From Acanthococcus lagerstroemiae (Eukaryota; Arthropoda; Insecta; Hemiptera; Eriococcidae), in contig CM063108.1 in assembly GCA_031841125.1 (NCBI GenBank), forward strand, positions 41,844,268-41,908,267: 64,000 nt of DNA. Reading direction: 5' to 3'. Shown here in pieces: positions 31,241 through 41,545 of the stretch. The translations under genes and the position numbers were made by a program. Position 1 is the stretch's first letter, and each line of letters starts with the position of its first letter. The notes beneath the pieces are model-generated. The model did no database searches and had not been told where the DNA came from. It was given only the letters and a program-made list of their open reading frames with translations.

Positions 31241-32301
31241 TGTTACGCCGAATTCATCAAATTGACGAAATCAACAGGTATTTTGCCGCTTTTATAAAAT
31301 CAGTAACGCAAGAGCAGTTGTTACCAACTTTATAAAATCAGCAGCATTTTTTGTTGAATTTATAAAATAGACGAGTGTTTGCCTATTTTACAAACTTGGG
31401 AGTAAATGATTGTTGCTGATGAGTATACCCGATGGATGAGGTCAGAATTTCCACGTGCTTACGAGATAGCAAAATCTATGATAAGATAAAATGAAGACGA
31501 GAGTACTACTCGTAATTCGAATAATGTTATTGAATTGTTAAATCATGAGTTTTTTACTGATAAAATGGGACATAAACATCATCTGTACCTATCGAAAATA
31601 CTCTTCAATATTTGTTTGCAAACAGGGCAAGTTAAGTTATTTCTTTTGACTGTGATTTTGAGTTTGACCTAATATTTTACCTCTTGTCAAGGTGGGTGAT
31701 AAAGTCTTGCTGGATATTCCCACTTTTGATCGGGGCTGTAGTGGCCCAACCTATCTGATTACCATAGTCGCCGAAGAAAAAGAAGGGGAACTTCGTGTAG
31801 CAACTACTCGTGGTTTTCTGGATCGTTGGCTGGAAAGGTAGCGTCCAGGCTACCGGGCACAAATCGTTAAGTGTTGAGGACGTACTTTCGAAAACTGAAT
31901 ATTTCCTCCGTGAGATCATGCGGCTGAATCCGGTGGGTATGGGACAGGGGTGCCGTAGATGCTCCGGCCGTCAAAACTGTCTGACGAAAAGGTGCGCCTG
32001 TTTAAAGAAAAGCTTGGGTGTAACTCTGCTTGCCACCTAGAGCGTAAATGTGAAAAGGATGATTCATTTTAATCACTTTACGTGTAGTCTTAATTGAATA
32101 TTGCGATGAATTATTTCTTTTAAATTTTCAGTTCATTGGACCGTGTGCGAATCATTTTTCCATACAATTAAAATCTAGTAGTTTAATTTAAGTCTACCTA
32201 CCTGGCAATTAATTCCAGCTCGCTCAAGATAACATACCTACTGATTTTATAAATTTGGTAAAAATGTATTGCTTCGTCAATTTTATGAATTCGGCATAAC
32301 A
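31241..32301 (+). mobile_element. DNA element with TGTTACGCCG termini carrying an integrase-associated tail
   Basis: The left end reads TGTTACGCCGAATTCATCAA and the right end inverts to TGTTATGCCGAATTCATAAA. The match continues about 30 bases (AATTGACGAA) and more loosely for another 60 (TTTATAAAATCAG). The interior holds the C-terminal part of an integrase-type protein (next entry). TGT termini with an integrase-like cargo recall Ginger-type DNA transposons, which is an inference. I could not find an unambiguous target duplication; the flanks are TATG and TTGT. It is inserted in the hAT remnant. Length 1061 bp, presumably internally deleted. Confidence 0.65.
31686..32070 (+). pseudogene. Integrase-associated C-terminal segment with cysteine-rich motif (KRBA2/SCAND3-like)
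   Basis: Translation yields VKVGDKVLLDIPTFDRG and ITIVAEEKEGELRVATTRG near 31690-31810. After a stop and frame change it gives KSLSVEDVLSKTEYFLREI and MRLNPVGMGQGCRRCSG near 31860-31970. A cysteine-rich stretch follows: NCLTKRCACLKKSLG, then, one frameshift later, CNSACHLERKCEK. The order (V-GD-V...P..DRG; SVE/EV..LRE; QGCx2C...Cx3CxC...CNsxCH) matches what I know of integrase proteins domesticated or annotated as KRBA2/SCAND3-like in animals. The integrase catalytic core is absent. At least one internal stop and two frame changes make it a pseudogene. Confidence 0.65.
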
Positions 32302-32312
32302 TTGTATACATA

Positions 32313-32532
32313 TGTTACGCCGAGTCTTCATTTTATCTTATCATAGATTTTGCTTTCTCGTAAGCACGTGGAAATTCTGACCGCATCCATTGGTTATACT
32401 TAATCAGCAACAATCATTTACTACCAAGTTTGTAAAATAGGCTGACACTCGCCTGCAAAAAATTCTGCTGATTTTGCAGCAAAATATCTGCCAATGCCAT
32501 GAAATTGTCAATTTGATGAATTCGGCGTAACA
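32313..32532. mobile_element. Short 220-bp element of the TGTTACGCCG family, inverted partner
   Basis: It begins TGTTACGCCGA and ends TTCGGCGTAACA, an 11-base terminal inverted repeat. It lies 11 bases after the larger element. Its body is the reverse complement of the left part of that element (31330-31495; shared GAATTTCCACGTGCTTACGA and ATCTATGATAAGATAAAATG). It is therefore a short derivative of the same family in opposite orientation. Confidence 0.7.
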
Positions 32533-34380
32533 TATATATCAACAAGTACAGGTTTCAGTGGATAAAATTTTCGATATGATGGCTGAAAAAAAAGAACATA
32601 ATGTCTAAGATAGTGCTGTACTTATTTGTATTAGATATCATAATAATGAACTTATGAAATTAATGTCTTTAACGCAATTTGTCATTCTGTATTGAGAATT
32701 GAAGTAACTACCTCCGTCATCCTAAAATTTCTAATTACTGACAACATTCATCCACGGTACCAAAAATTTCACAAAAATGAAAACCACTCCCAAAACTGAG
32801 ACCTAGCTACGCTACAGCTGATTCGTGTGCGTTAATTTACATTTGCTGGACTCGTATTGCACCTATGAATCTGTGTAGGTATCTTTCATTCAGGTCTATC
32901 AACTCCAAGGATTTATCCTCAGAATTAAGAATATTTGGACTCAATGAAAGGTTTCATTTTTTTAAATTTTCAAAATGTTGAGGATTTTTGAGGTTTTCCG
33001 CGAAAGTGCTGAGAAAATTAAGGATCTTACATGTCCATGAAGTGTAAATAATGTAAGCAAAAAATAAAAGAAAGAAGAGAAACAAGGCCGATAGATCAAT
33101 CAGGAATCATGAATGTATTTTTATACTGTATATTGCATCCTACATCTAGGATAAAAAATTTAACACACACGAAAAAAAAAACCGATACTAGAAAAGGAAT
33201 GCTGAAAAAGGATATTTGAGGAGTCCGGCATATGTACGGTTTTTTTAAAGGATTTTTCAAAGGATTATTTATTTATTACCTAAAGATTTTTCGTGATTTT
33301 TCGAGATTTTTAATGGGTTATTTCCGCTCATAGGATTTCTCAAGTTTCAAGATTGGCAGGCCTATTTATTTTTGTCTTATAACTTATTTTTTCATCTGTG
33401 AAAGATGTTTCTTTTTCAAACAATTAACTGATAGAAATTATCTTTTTCTTAATTATTCTCATAATACATTAATTTCGACTGCACTTCGTATTTACATAAG
33501 TTTATATTGTTCGTCAAGATGACCTCTTTTAAATGCATCAATATGTCTTCACTGTAGTGGAAGAGGCTAGAAGTTACAATATTTTTTCTTTCAATATTAC
33601 CATTAAACGCTGATTTCTCTACTTTTGTCTTTTTCATTTCTCTTGTTCTTTATATTTCAAATAGCTAAAATCAGCTCAATCGACATGTTAGCTTAAGCGC
33701 CAGGGGTACTCAACGCGTGTGAAGTTGATTTTATTTGGAAAATTTGTTTTGCGGACCGTAAGTCCTGTCAAACTTTTTACACGAAAAGGGTGATGATATT
33801 ATCATTTCGTAATCAACAAATTTAGAAACTTTTTTGAAGAATAAATTAATGATTATATTTGTGGGGTCATGAAGCCAGCTCAGAATATTTTCAATGACAT
33901 ATTAGATGTTACAATATGGAAGATAATATTCTGAGCAAATATATGTTTTCTTCTAATATTCAAATCATGCAGTGCACATTCTAAATTAATTTGGTTCACA
34001 CTGAGGAAGAGGGTGCAGTCATTATGTAAGAAATTATTCATTATTTAGTATTAGTTTACCAAATGCACTGTTTTATCAATATAGTCAGCACTGACTGCAT
34101 CGATGACATAGTGCCCTAGTACATTTTTTGCCCACCAGATTTCTTATAAACTGATTTTTTTATACATTACCTAATCATTTTATTTGGGTCTTCGAGTGCA
34201 AAATCGTAATTTCCTAGAAGGGTACGTGAAAATCGCAAATTTACATATTATGTTATCTTCGAAGGCCCGAATTTTTATTTCTAGATCTCCCCCCCCCCCC
34301 GAGATCTGGGCTGGTTACGGGCCTGTTCATAGTTCGATTACAGCGAGAATAGTATTTGGTTATTTAGCAAAATGGTTCCC
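32533..34380. other. Unassigned AT-rich sequence
   Basis: No gene supported. A run of C bases near 34290-34300 sits beside GGTTACGGGCCTG, a possible hAT-type terminus without partner. Confidence 0.35.
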
Positions 34381-34385
34381 CACGC

Positions 34386-34436
34386 TTCTCTCTCTCTCTC
34401 TCTCTCGCTCTTTCCTCCTCCTCCTCTCCCTCTCTG
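34386..34436. repeat. (CT)n-rich microsatellite
   Basis: CTCTCTCTCTCTCTCTCTCG followed by CTC/CCT triplets. Confidence 0.85.
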
Positions 34437-35790
34437 CAGAATATCTAATATCTATGTAAAATTATAAATGCCAAAGCTAGCCGTGGTCAGTTAAAGGTTT
34501 TATGTGTTATTAATTATTCTATCAGTCCAGTCTACGTGTATGTTTTTCATTAACGAATAAACAATTAAATATTATACGAATGCCACGCTAATTACCTGCA
34601 CCATTTTGTGCGCTATGTACTCTACAGGAATATTATTAGGCACGATTTGTATCTGCATGAGCAGGCCCATAGGCCTACTGTACAACGTTTTACTGTTTTA
34701 CGGTGGCACATAAATATAGCTTTTATACTGCTTTTGACCCCGCAATAATTATTTTATATAGTTGTAATGTGCAACATAATTGCGATAGATCGTGTGGTCA
34801 GAGACGCCGACTATTAATTATTGGGGGAAAGGGGAGACTCAAGAAGCAAATATTTGGAATAATGTGTGCATAAACAGAAAATTAGTAGCGTATCTAGGAC
34901 TTTCTGAAAGAAGGTAGAGGTATTGATAGTTGAAGGAAACCCATCTTGCAAAAATAACTAAAAGACTGTTTATCGACGTAGAGATATCTTTAGTTGGCCA
35001 ATTTGAAGTTTCTACTCGGAATAATGCAAGTACTGCTCCAGTGAAAGTCGTTTGGGAATGCCATTTTATATAACATTTCTCATGGCTTCATTCGAGGGTC
35101 GGGGCAAAATGAAACGGGTACGTACTTGCGTCTTCGAACCTTTGCGAGTACATACCCGAATTTCAAAAGGAAAGTAACCGGTTAATAGGGTAATACTTTT
35201 CTTCGTTCTGTTATTTGGTCCAATTAATAAAGAAATGAATTTGGACAAAAATCATACAAAGTTAATTTTTGGCAGAAATGTTCAAGTCCTCGCACGAATG
35301 AAGGGAAAAAGTCCCCGCTCTCCGACTCGCGCTTCCGGTAACACAGACGGGAAAAGCTTCCAAAATCTGGTTTTTCGGGCACAACTCGCTTCCTACCCAT
35401 TTTATAGGAAAAAGATTCAAACAAAATCTACTCTGATCTCAATATTTTAGGAATGTGGTCCTTCGAAATTTTCTCGTAACTGTCTCAAAAACGTTGGAAA
35501 GGAGGATTAAAAATAAGGGAAGTAATTATTATTATTATTATTATTATTATTGTTGTTGTTATTGAGAATTAGCCCTCCACAACAGCCTGACGGCCAATTA
35601 CAGTGGACTAAGCACAGGGAAGATAGAGTGTTAGAACGGAGGAATACTAACGGAGAAAAAACACGAATTCACAATATTTATCGCAGAATACAAACGAAGG
35701 ATTACGCACACAAATTTAATTTTTGTGAACGGAAGCCTATAGCGACGGGAAGTCATGCGATAATCATATTACGCGCGGATACAGTATTAT
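34437..35790. other. Unassigned sequence with a partial family A match
   Basis: 35450-35520 (TTTTCTCGTAACTGTCTC, GTTGGAAAGGAGGATT) matches family A at 29350-29410. A (TTA)n/(TTG)n microsatellite lies at 35526-35561. Nothing coding was identified. Confidence 0.4.
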
Positions 35791-35799
35791 ACCAAATTC

Positions 35800-36230
35800 T
35801 ATAATACTTCTTCAAGATTCTCGTAGGCGTGTTTGAGTATTTTCAGGATTCTTCCGATTATGTTCACACTTCTTTAGATTCTTGTAGACATGCTGAAGAC
35901 TCATTAACCCTCTTCCAGACTCATGCAAAATAATTCCAGGTCTATTGAAACTTCTGAATACTTCCTTCAGATCCCAAAAAAGTCTTCGAAATTTCTTTGC
36001 GAGTCTTGCAGACACGTTGAAGAACTATTAAGATTCAAAGAAGTTAAGAATCTTCAACACTCTTCCAGACATGTTCGAGACTCATTAACCCTCTTCTGGG
36101 CTCGTCTAAGACTATATCAGGTCTGCTAAGACTTCCTTCAAATCCAACAAGACTCTTCAAGATTTCTTCAAGACTCTTGTAGACAAATCAGAAAATTTTC
36201 AAGATTCTTCAAAACATAGTACCACCTAAG
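35800..36230. repeat. GACTCTTCAAGATT-type minisatellite with a 180-bp higher-order period
   Basis: Words such as CTTCAAGATTCT, GAGTCTTGCAGAC and AAGACTCTTCAAGATTTC recur every 20-30 bases. On a larger scale GACATG(C/T)T..AGACTCATTAACCCTCTTC is repeated at about 35888 and 36067, a spacing of about 179. Confidence 0.55.
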
Positions 36231-36565
36231 GCTAAGGAGGTTCTGTTAGGTCAAAAACGGAAGCGCGGACGACCGAAACTATCAACGTGCACTTTTTCTT
36301 GATTAAAATTTCAAAATTGAAGGCTCTTTTTCAGTCATTGTGCGATGCTCCTTTTTTCCGTTAAATAATTTCGGTGTTGTGGTCTCCTCATATTCATGCG
36401 TGGAGTATTTTTTTCTCCGTTTAATATTTTCTTATATTGTAATAGTTACTGCTTCTCCGTGATTTCGCCTGTTTCTTCCGTGCTGATAAATGAGAGGCTA
36501 AAAATAACCCTTTACATCCCTATGCATCAACACAGGTTTTATGGGACAAGGTGTAGAATTCTCGA

Positions 36566-36818
36566 CAGGGCCGGATTAAGACTCTTAGCGCCCCTGGGCC
36601 TTTTCTTCTACGCGCCCCTCCCCATGCCCAATATATGTTTTTTAATTTTTTACTGCTATTTTTTTGCTCGCGCTTTATTTCATCTTTCTCACGCGCCCTC
36701 GCTCATTCTCATCCCTATCATTTTTTTCCTGTGATTTGTTCTATCCGTTTTTATTTTTCTCAAAAATTTTGCGCCCTGGGCACGGGCCCTCCAGGGCCCG
36801 TGCGGTAATACGGCCCTG
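36566..36818. mobile_element. hAT MITE with perfect 8-bp target duplication
   Basis: The 253-bp element begins CAGGGCCGGATTAAG and ends GGTAATACGGCCCTG, imperfect inverted repeats with the CAGGG start common in hAT. ATTCTCGA occurs immediately on each side (36558-36565 and 36819-36826), a perfect 8-bp duplication, the hallmark of hAT insertion. A GGGCACGGGCCCTCCAGGGC region near the right end can form a hairpin. It is non-coding. Removing it restores family A. Confidence 0.93.
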
Positions 36819-36953
36819 ATTCTCGACACTTATCAGTCTCAGCGGTTTGTGCGAATAGAGAAGACGCAAATTACCCGCTAACCCGTTCCTGTACATTGGT
36901 GCATCTCCATCAATAAGAATTTTTCTCGCTTCCTTACCCCTCCCCTTGCATAC

Positions 36954-37783
36954 TTCTTCTTCTTTCATGCCTTGACCGGTCCCGATCTTGGGCATCATCC
37001 TGTGGCGGCGTGAATGATTTCTCTGAATGCTTCGCAATGGGCCTGTGGAGTGGAAAAGTGTTTCGACATCGCAACCTGTCCACTTTCTGATGTTGCGCAG
37101 CCAAGAGAGGCTCTTCCGTCCTATTCTTCGCTTTCCCTCCACTTTCCCTATCATTATGGTCTGAAGCAGTTCGTATTTTGGTTTACGCATTATATGTCCG
37201 AAATATTCTATTTTTCTTCTCTTAACTATGTTCAGCAACTTGCGCTCCCGTTTAACCATTCTCAAGATCTCGCTGTTTGGCTTCCTCGCGGTCCATGGAA
37301 CTTTCAGAATCCGGCGGTAGCACCACGTCTCGAACGCCTCTAGTTTGTTCATCATGCCCGCCCTCAACGTCCAAGTCTCGCATCCGTACAGTAACACCGA
37401 CCATACATAGCATTTCATTGCCCTAATTCGGGTGTCAAGCGACAGGTCTTTTGTCGTCAATGTTTTCCTCATTTTGATAAAGGCGGCTCTTGCTTTTTCG
37501 ATTCTGCAACGGATCTCATCTTCGGGATCGCTTTTTTCATTGATCCAGGCTCCAAGGTATTTGTATTTTCTAAACTGCTCCAATCGACCGTTCGCCAAAT
37601 TTATCTCCACTTCGGCCAGTTCCTCGTCAGACACCACCATAACCTTTGTTTTCTTCACGTGAATGGTGATGCCATAACCCCCGCATGCTTCTTCGACAGC
37701 CCGTATGAGTGTTACTAGGTCTTCCTCATTTTCGGCCAAAAGTACTGTATCATCCGCGTACCTAACATTATTTATCGCCCCTC
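36954..37783 (-). mobile_element. RTE-like LINE 3' end with GAA-rich tail
   Basis: The minus-strand 3' end is (A)GAAGAAGAAG, seen as TTCTTCTTCTTTC from 36954. GCATAC flanks both sides (36948-36953 and 37784-37789), a likely short target duplication. The copy is truncated 5' within the reverse transcriptase. It is nested in family A; copy 1 of family A at 29.47-29.52 kb shows the uninterrupted order. Confidence 0.8.
36954..37783 (-). pseudogene. Reverse transcriptase C-terminal half of the RTE-like LINE
   Basis: This is the longest open stretch of RT in the window. It starts at the truncation point and reads INNVRYADDTVLLAENEEDL, so the YADD active site is intact. It continues through the thumb (FRKYKYLGAWINEKSDPEDE; TRIRAMKCYVWSVLLYGCET) and the C-terminal RRILKVPWTARKPNSEIL and IVKRRKIEYFGHIMRK blocks shared by many arthropod endonuclease-reverse transcriptases. 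The end degenerates (RSIQRNHSRRHRMMPKIG). The open frame runs on beyond the LINE tail into family A and the MITE by chance; those residues are not part of the gene. The fingers and most of the palm are missing. Recent insertion is suggested by the near absence of stops. Confidence 0.88.
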
Positions 37784-38110
37784 GCATACAGCATATGTAA
37801 ATTTGTGTATTTTTGGTGTGTCATGGGTCTTGAAAAGGATTTTTGAAGAGAATTTTTGAGTATTTAATTTGTGCGAATGACGCAATCGGGACTGTCGTCC
37901 AAGGGGTTTCCAACTAACTGAATTCATTTTTGATATCGTTTTGACAGTAAGAGCTATGCAGGTTTCGAGAAGGGGGTCCGTTGGTCCAATAACGAAGGCA
38001 AGAGGAGCCCTAGAATATTTCGGAGGTTCATCTTCGGATCGAACCTTTGCGGCACTCTCGAAATTTTTTTCCAAAATCCGAATGTAGTTACAGTATAATT
38101 ACACAGCAGA

Positions 38111-38490
38111 GCAAAATTTTGTTCCATTCGAGATTATGATTGTTTCTGGTTCATTTGGTCTTGACAGTCCATGTGTGAACCTTCATTCGTCTGGGAATCC
38201 CTGGTTCCGAAAGTATATCCCCATAAAGATGGCAAATCCGCGGGGAAATGCTTATTTTGTAGCAATTTCACTTGTAGAATTTCAGATCAATATCAAACAC
38301 TAATATTCCATGGAAATGCTCATTACTTTCTTTATTAATTAAAAAAAATTGTGACAATCCAGCAAAATTGATGCTGCTAGAGTGCTATATATTTTTCGTT
38401 TTATTAGTACGCAACGCGGACAGGGGACATGGGTGGGCTCGGCTACCGCACACTCATCTCTCATTGAAATGCTGATGAAAGCATACAAAA
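38111..38490. other. Unassigned sequence
   Basis: No feature supported between family A and the R1-like LINE. Confidence 0.4.
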
Positions 38491-39093
38491 TTCTTGAGGA
38501 GAGGCGCGGGGCGGTCACGATCGATCCCGGAGACGGCGTGATCGACCGTCTTGCGCCGGACACCCTGGTCCCGGAGCTGTTGAGGAGCCGAAGCGGTTGG
38601 AACCGGGTGTCGGGTTTCGTTTCGGCCATCATGCGACGGAAGATGGAGGCTGAGTGGTCGAGACAAAGGACGCAAGGAGGAGAAGCGGATGTTGCTGCTG
38701 CTACTGCGGCGGCGGATACCATCCAGCGAAGCTCGCCCGTAGCACCAGGGCTGGAGCAGAGCTCGCCCGCAGTGCAAGGGCTGGAGCTTCAATCGGGAGA
38801 GTCTCACACGACGAGTGAGTGAAGAGGAAGAGGCAGCGCGTCCGGCTGCGGGGGACCTAAAATTTCCAGGCGAGTGCTCTGGGAGCGCGGACCTCGGTCA
38901 ATAGGGAACCCCGTGGTGGCCCTGGCAGGACGCGCGCACCGTTCCGGCCAGGAGAAATGGGGGCTCGGGCCCGGCCCCAAAGCGTTCCCCTCGGTACTGA
39001 TGCGATGCCCGAAAGGGTAGTTTCCGGTGCCGGGGGTGCGGTGTCTCAGGGGCCACTTTGGCATGCGTGCATCGCCATACGTCCCACAACACC
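38491..39093 (+). mobile_element. R1-like LINE, C-terminal coding end plus 3' UTR (copy 4)
   Basis: The coding end reads EERRGAVTIDPGDGVIDRLA, then PDTLVPELLRSRSGWNRVSG and SAIMRRKMEAEWSRQR, and stops at 38820-38822 after a serine/glutamate-rich tail. The 3' UTR (38823-39093) ends with GGCATGCGTGCATCGCCATA and CGTCCCACAACACC. It is the best copy for the stop codon and 3' end. The 5' truncation lies just after the position of the zinc-knuckle-like segment seen in the 52-kb copy. No convincing target duplication was found. Confidence 0.85.
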
Positions 39094-40150
39094 AAATCTA
39101 TATTTCAAATATTTGGTTTATGTTTTGGTTAACGACCAGTTGAGTTTAAGGTTTCAGGTCTTAATTTGGTCTTTTGCATTTTAAAGGGTTTTGGTTTCGG
39201 TCTCATGAAACTGTTGAATTTGAATGGGTTCCGGATTCGGTTTCGGTTCTGGTTCCAAACACTGGCAAAGAGCAAACACCCTGTTACTTGTTGTTGTTTT
39301 TTTTTTTAGAAAATCGTGAAAATTGTGTCAATAGAAGTGATTTTTGCCCAGTTTTTGGGAAAATATGCATTAACAACCTCAAATATGCGGTATTCGGCTA
39401 TTTTTTAGCGAAAATATGCATTTTTATGCATTTATGGGCAAAATATGCAAAAATATGCGCTATAAACTTTTGCATACGGATTCAGAATTTCATGATTCGC
39501 AAAGATAATGTGGATATGCGCTATCTAGTATTACGAGAACAAATATGAATTTACATAAAAATCCTAGCCATAGTACCTAATGATTATATCTATGCAGCTC
39601 GTAATATTCATGAAAGCAAAAGATCGCATCTACATTCTTCGTGTCCTTGATACCATGAAAATGGTCTTCGGTTGCCGGTCCGGCATTTATTAGCATCCAC
39701 TGTACTTGAACGCAAGAGTTCAGAATGGACCTATCTGCATTCAATTTTGATGGTATGAAAGTTTGTATTCAAGTTGTTACCGTAATACTTGGCATTTCTG
39801 AGCATGGTTCAGCGACTTTACGCGTACTTTATGAAAAATAAAAACCAAAATTAAAGTTGTTTCATAATTTCTTCCTCGAAATATGACCTTATGATCACCC
39901 TGCCTAATTTTAGCATTACGGATTCATGAAATCACTCGAGAAATGATAAAAAAAAAGGACATTACATCTGTAATAAACATTGAAAACTCAAATGCAAAAT
40001 AGTTATATCTACAACTAATATCTCTCATCTTTTTCCTAATTCTTGCTGGCATTCGTTGAATGCAATATTTCCGGTGTGTGACGTCAGAAGAAGCTCTTTT
40101 CTGCACGTTTGAATTCTTCTATTCGCTCTTCTGTGCAAATGTTCAAAATG
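39094..40150. repeat. Low-complexity phrases: GGTTTCGG run and AAATATGC cluster
   Basis: 39185-39262 holds repeated GGTTYCGG/GGTTCTGGTTCC words ending CCAAACACTG, which reads inverted as CAGTGTTTGG, a form seen at hAT ends. 39361-39475 contains about eight copies of AAATATGC/ATGCATTT. The remainder up to 40150 is AT-rich without genes. Confidence 0.4.
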
Positions 40151-40376
40151 TAGATACGACCGTTTTGTACTAAGCCCACGATATCGCATTGTTCGAAAAA
40201 AACATGGGGAGAACCAGCGACGAGCATGGTGAGCCTTTTCACCAGGACATGGCGGAAATGGAGAGGCGTTATCAAGGTCACTGGGATGCATCCATGATGG
40301 GGGACTATATGTGGAAGTTGATGAGAGAGGATGAATCCATTCACAGACGTAAAACTTCTCGAAATCATTTTCCGTG
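40150..40376 (+). pseudogene. C-terminal fragment of a TE-associated protein with GE.FHQDM..ME.RYQG motif
   Basis: The frame reads FEKNMGRTSDEHGEPFHQDM, then AEMERRYQGHWDASMMGDYM and WKLMREDESIHRRKTSRNHF. I recognise this block from many uncharacterised arthropod and cnidarian proteins of repetitive, apparently transposon-linked origin, where it sits at the C-terminus. I do not know its biochemical role. The upstream part (40080-40185) is broken. The frame continues to a stop at 40396-40398, but resemblance ends near 40370. An isolated fragment such as this is probably dead. Confidence 0.6.
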
Positions 40377-40398
40377 TAGGAGTATTTCCAATTTTTAA

Positions 40399-40755
40399 CG
40401 TATTTATGCTTGATACCTACGTGAAATTTTAATTAGAAAAAATGAGTTACTTGTTTTACCTAATTTACTCATATTTCATTAATAGAATTTGATTAGGTCA
40501 ATCAGTTTAGTTTGAATATGAAATAGGGTTAGCCAAAAAAGACTTGAAAACAAGCATCAGTCTCAAGTTTTTTTTTTGTTTTTTTTTTTGGCCAACCTAT
40601 GAAAATGTAATTTTAAGGTTTCCTGCATCATCCGGGATGTGCTATATACGACTGACTCATATTTTTGGCATCTATGGCTCCCAAATAACCGGATCCACGC
40701 ATAAAATCGACTGGAACAAGAAATTTCCAAAATTTTGTCGCCTAGTATTATTTGC
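40399..40755. other. Unassigned AT-rich sequence
   Basis: No coding region or defined repeat is supported. A T-rich tract lies at 40567-40592. Confidence 0.35.
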
Positions 40756-40759
40756 GCCA

Positions 40760-41345
40760 ATGCTTGTGGAGCTCAAGAAATTTTTCCAAATACTAATTTT
40801 GAAATATATCATTTGGAGAATAGGCTTGACGAACTCAATCGCCAACAGCAACACCAGTTTTTGTGGAGGGGGTCCACAATTGGTTCGAAGACGAAGACAA
40901 GCGGAGCTAAAAAGAAATTTAGGTATTCATTTTCAAACCTGGTCCCTGTGGCCCAGATATTTTTCCGGAACCCTAATCTGGAAAGATACCAATCGAGTAA
41001 TAAGATTGAGAAACTCAATCGCTAAGAGCTACGCCAGTTTTCGAAAAGGGTGGCCACTGTTGGTCCGAGGACAAAGGCAAGAAGATTTTCAGCACACTTC
41101 GGACGTACATCTTCGAATCTGACCCTTGCGATATTCTCTAAATTTATTCCGAAGTTCGATTGTGGGCATATTATACCATTTGAGGAGTAGAACTGACAAA
41201 CCCAATCGCTAGGAGCTACGCGAGTCTATGGGGAGGGGGCCTGCACTTAGTTTGAGAACGAAGACAAGAGGAGTTGAAAGGCAATTTCAGTATACGTCTT
41301 TGGATCCGGTCCCTGCGGCATTTTGAAAGGAAGTTTTGTACCTTT
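40760..41345. repeat. Three tandem units of about 180 bp
   Basis: The phrase (C)CAATCGC(T/C)A.(G/C)AGC starts at 40833, 41013 and about 41201. Each is followed by a G-rich block, TTGGT(C/T)CGA/TTTGAGAACGA, GACAAGAGGAG-type words and CTTCGGA../CC(C)TGCG(G)C. The same unit occurs singly at 37960-38110. Open frames of up to 192 codons across these units arise from the repetition and show no domain. Confidence 0.7.
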
Positions 41346-41545
41346 CACTTGTGCAAATGACATCATTGAGGTACCATCTGTGGGGGTTTCTAACTCACTG
41401 AATTCATTTTTAATATCAGCTCAACTCTAAATCCAAAATCTCAGTTCAACAGGAACAGGAAAGGAATGAAAATGAGGTGAAATACCGTATGCACATCGAT
41501 TCATAGGTTTTCACCAGGAAGGTTTCACATGCTTGCATAAAAAAT
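41346..41545. repeat. Dispersed repeat family A (copy 3), empty site for the SINE
   Basis: It contains CCTTTCACTTGTGCAAATGA, then GGGGTTTCTAACTCACTGAA and TTTTTAATATC, and later TTCATAGGTTTTCACCAGG. The sequence runs straight through the point where copy 1 carries the SINE. Confidence 0.6.

Larger units (their letters stand above)
36480..38110. repeat. Dispersed repeat family A (copy 2), hosting two insertions
   Basis: The flanks read in register with copy 1: TTATGGGACAA at 36541 against 29439; AAGAATTTTTCTCGC at 36915 against GGGAATTTTCTCGCC at 29465; GGATTTTTGAAG at 37839; TTGTGCGAATGAC at 37870. A hAT MITE (36566-36818) and an RTE-like LINE (36954-37783) break it. 37960-38110 matches one unit of the tandem repeat at 40.8-41.3 kb. 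Confidence 0.6.

Noticed and set aside
40544..41122. 192-codon open frame
   Set aside because: It runs through 180-bp tandem repeats and has no domain; openness comes from the repeated unit.
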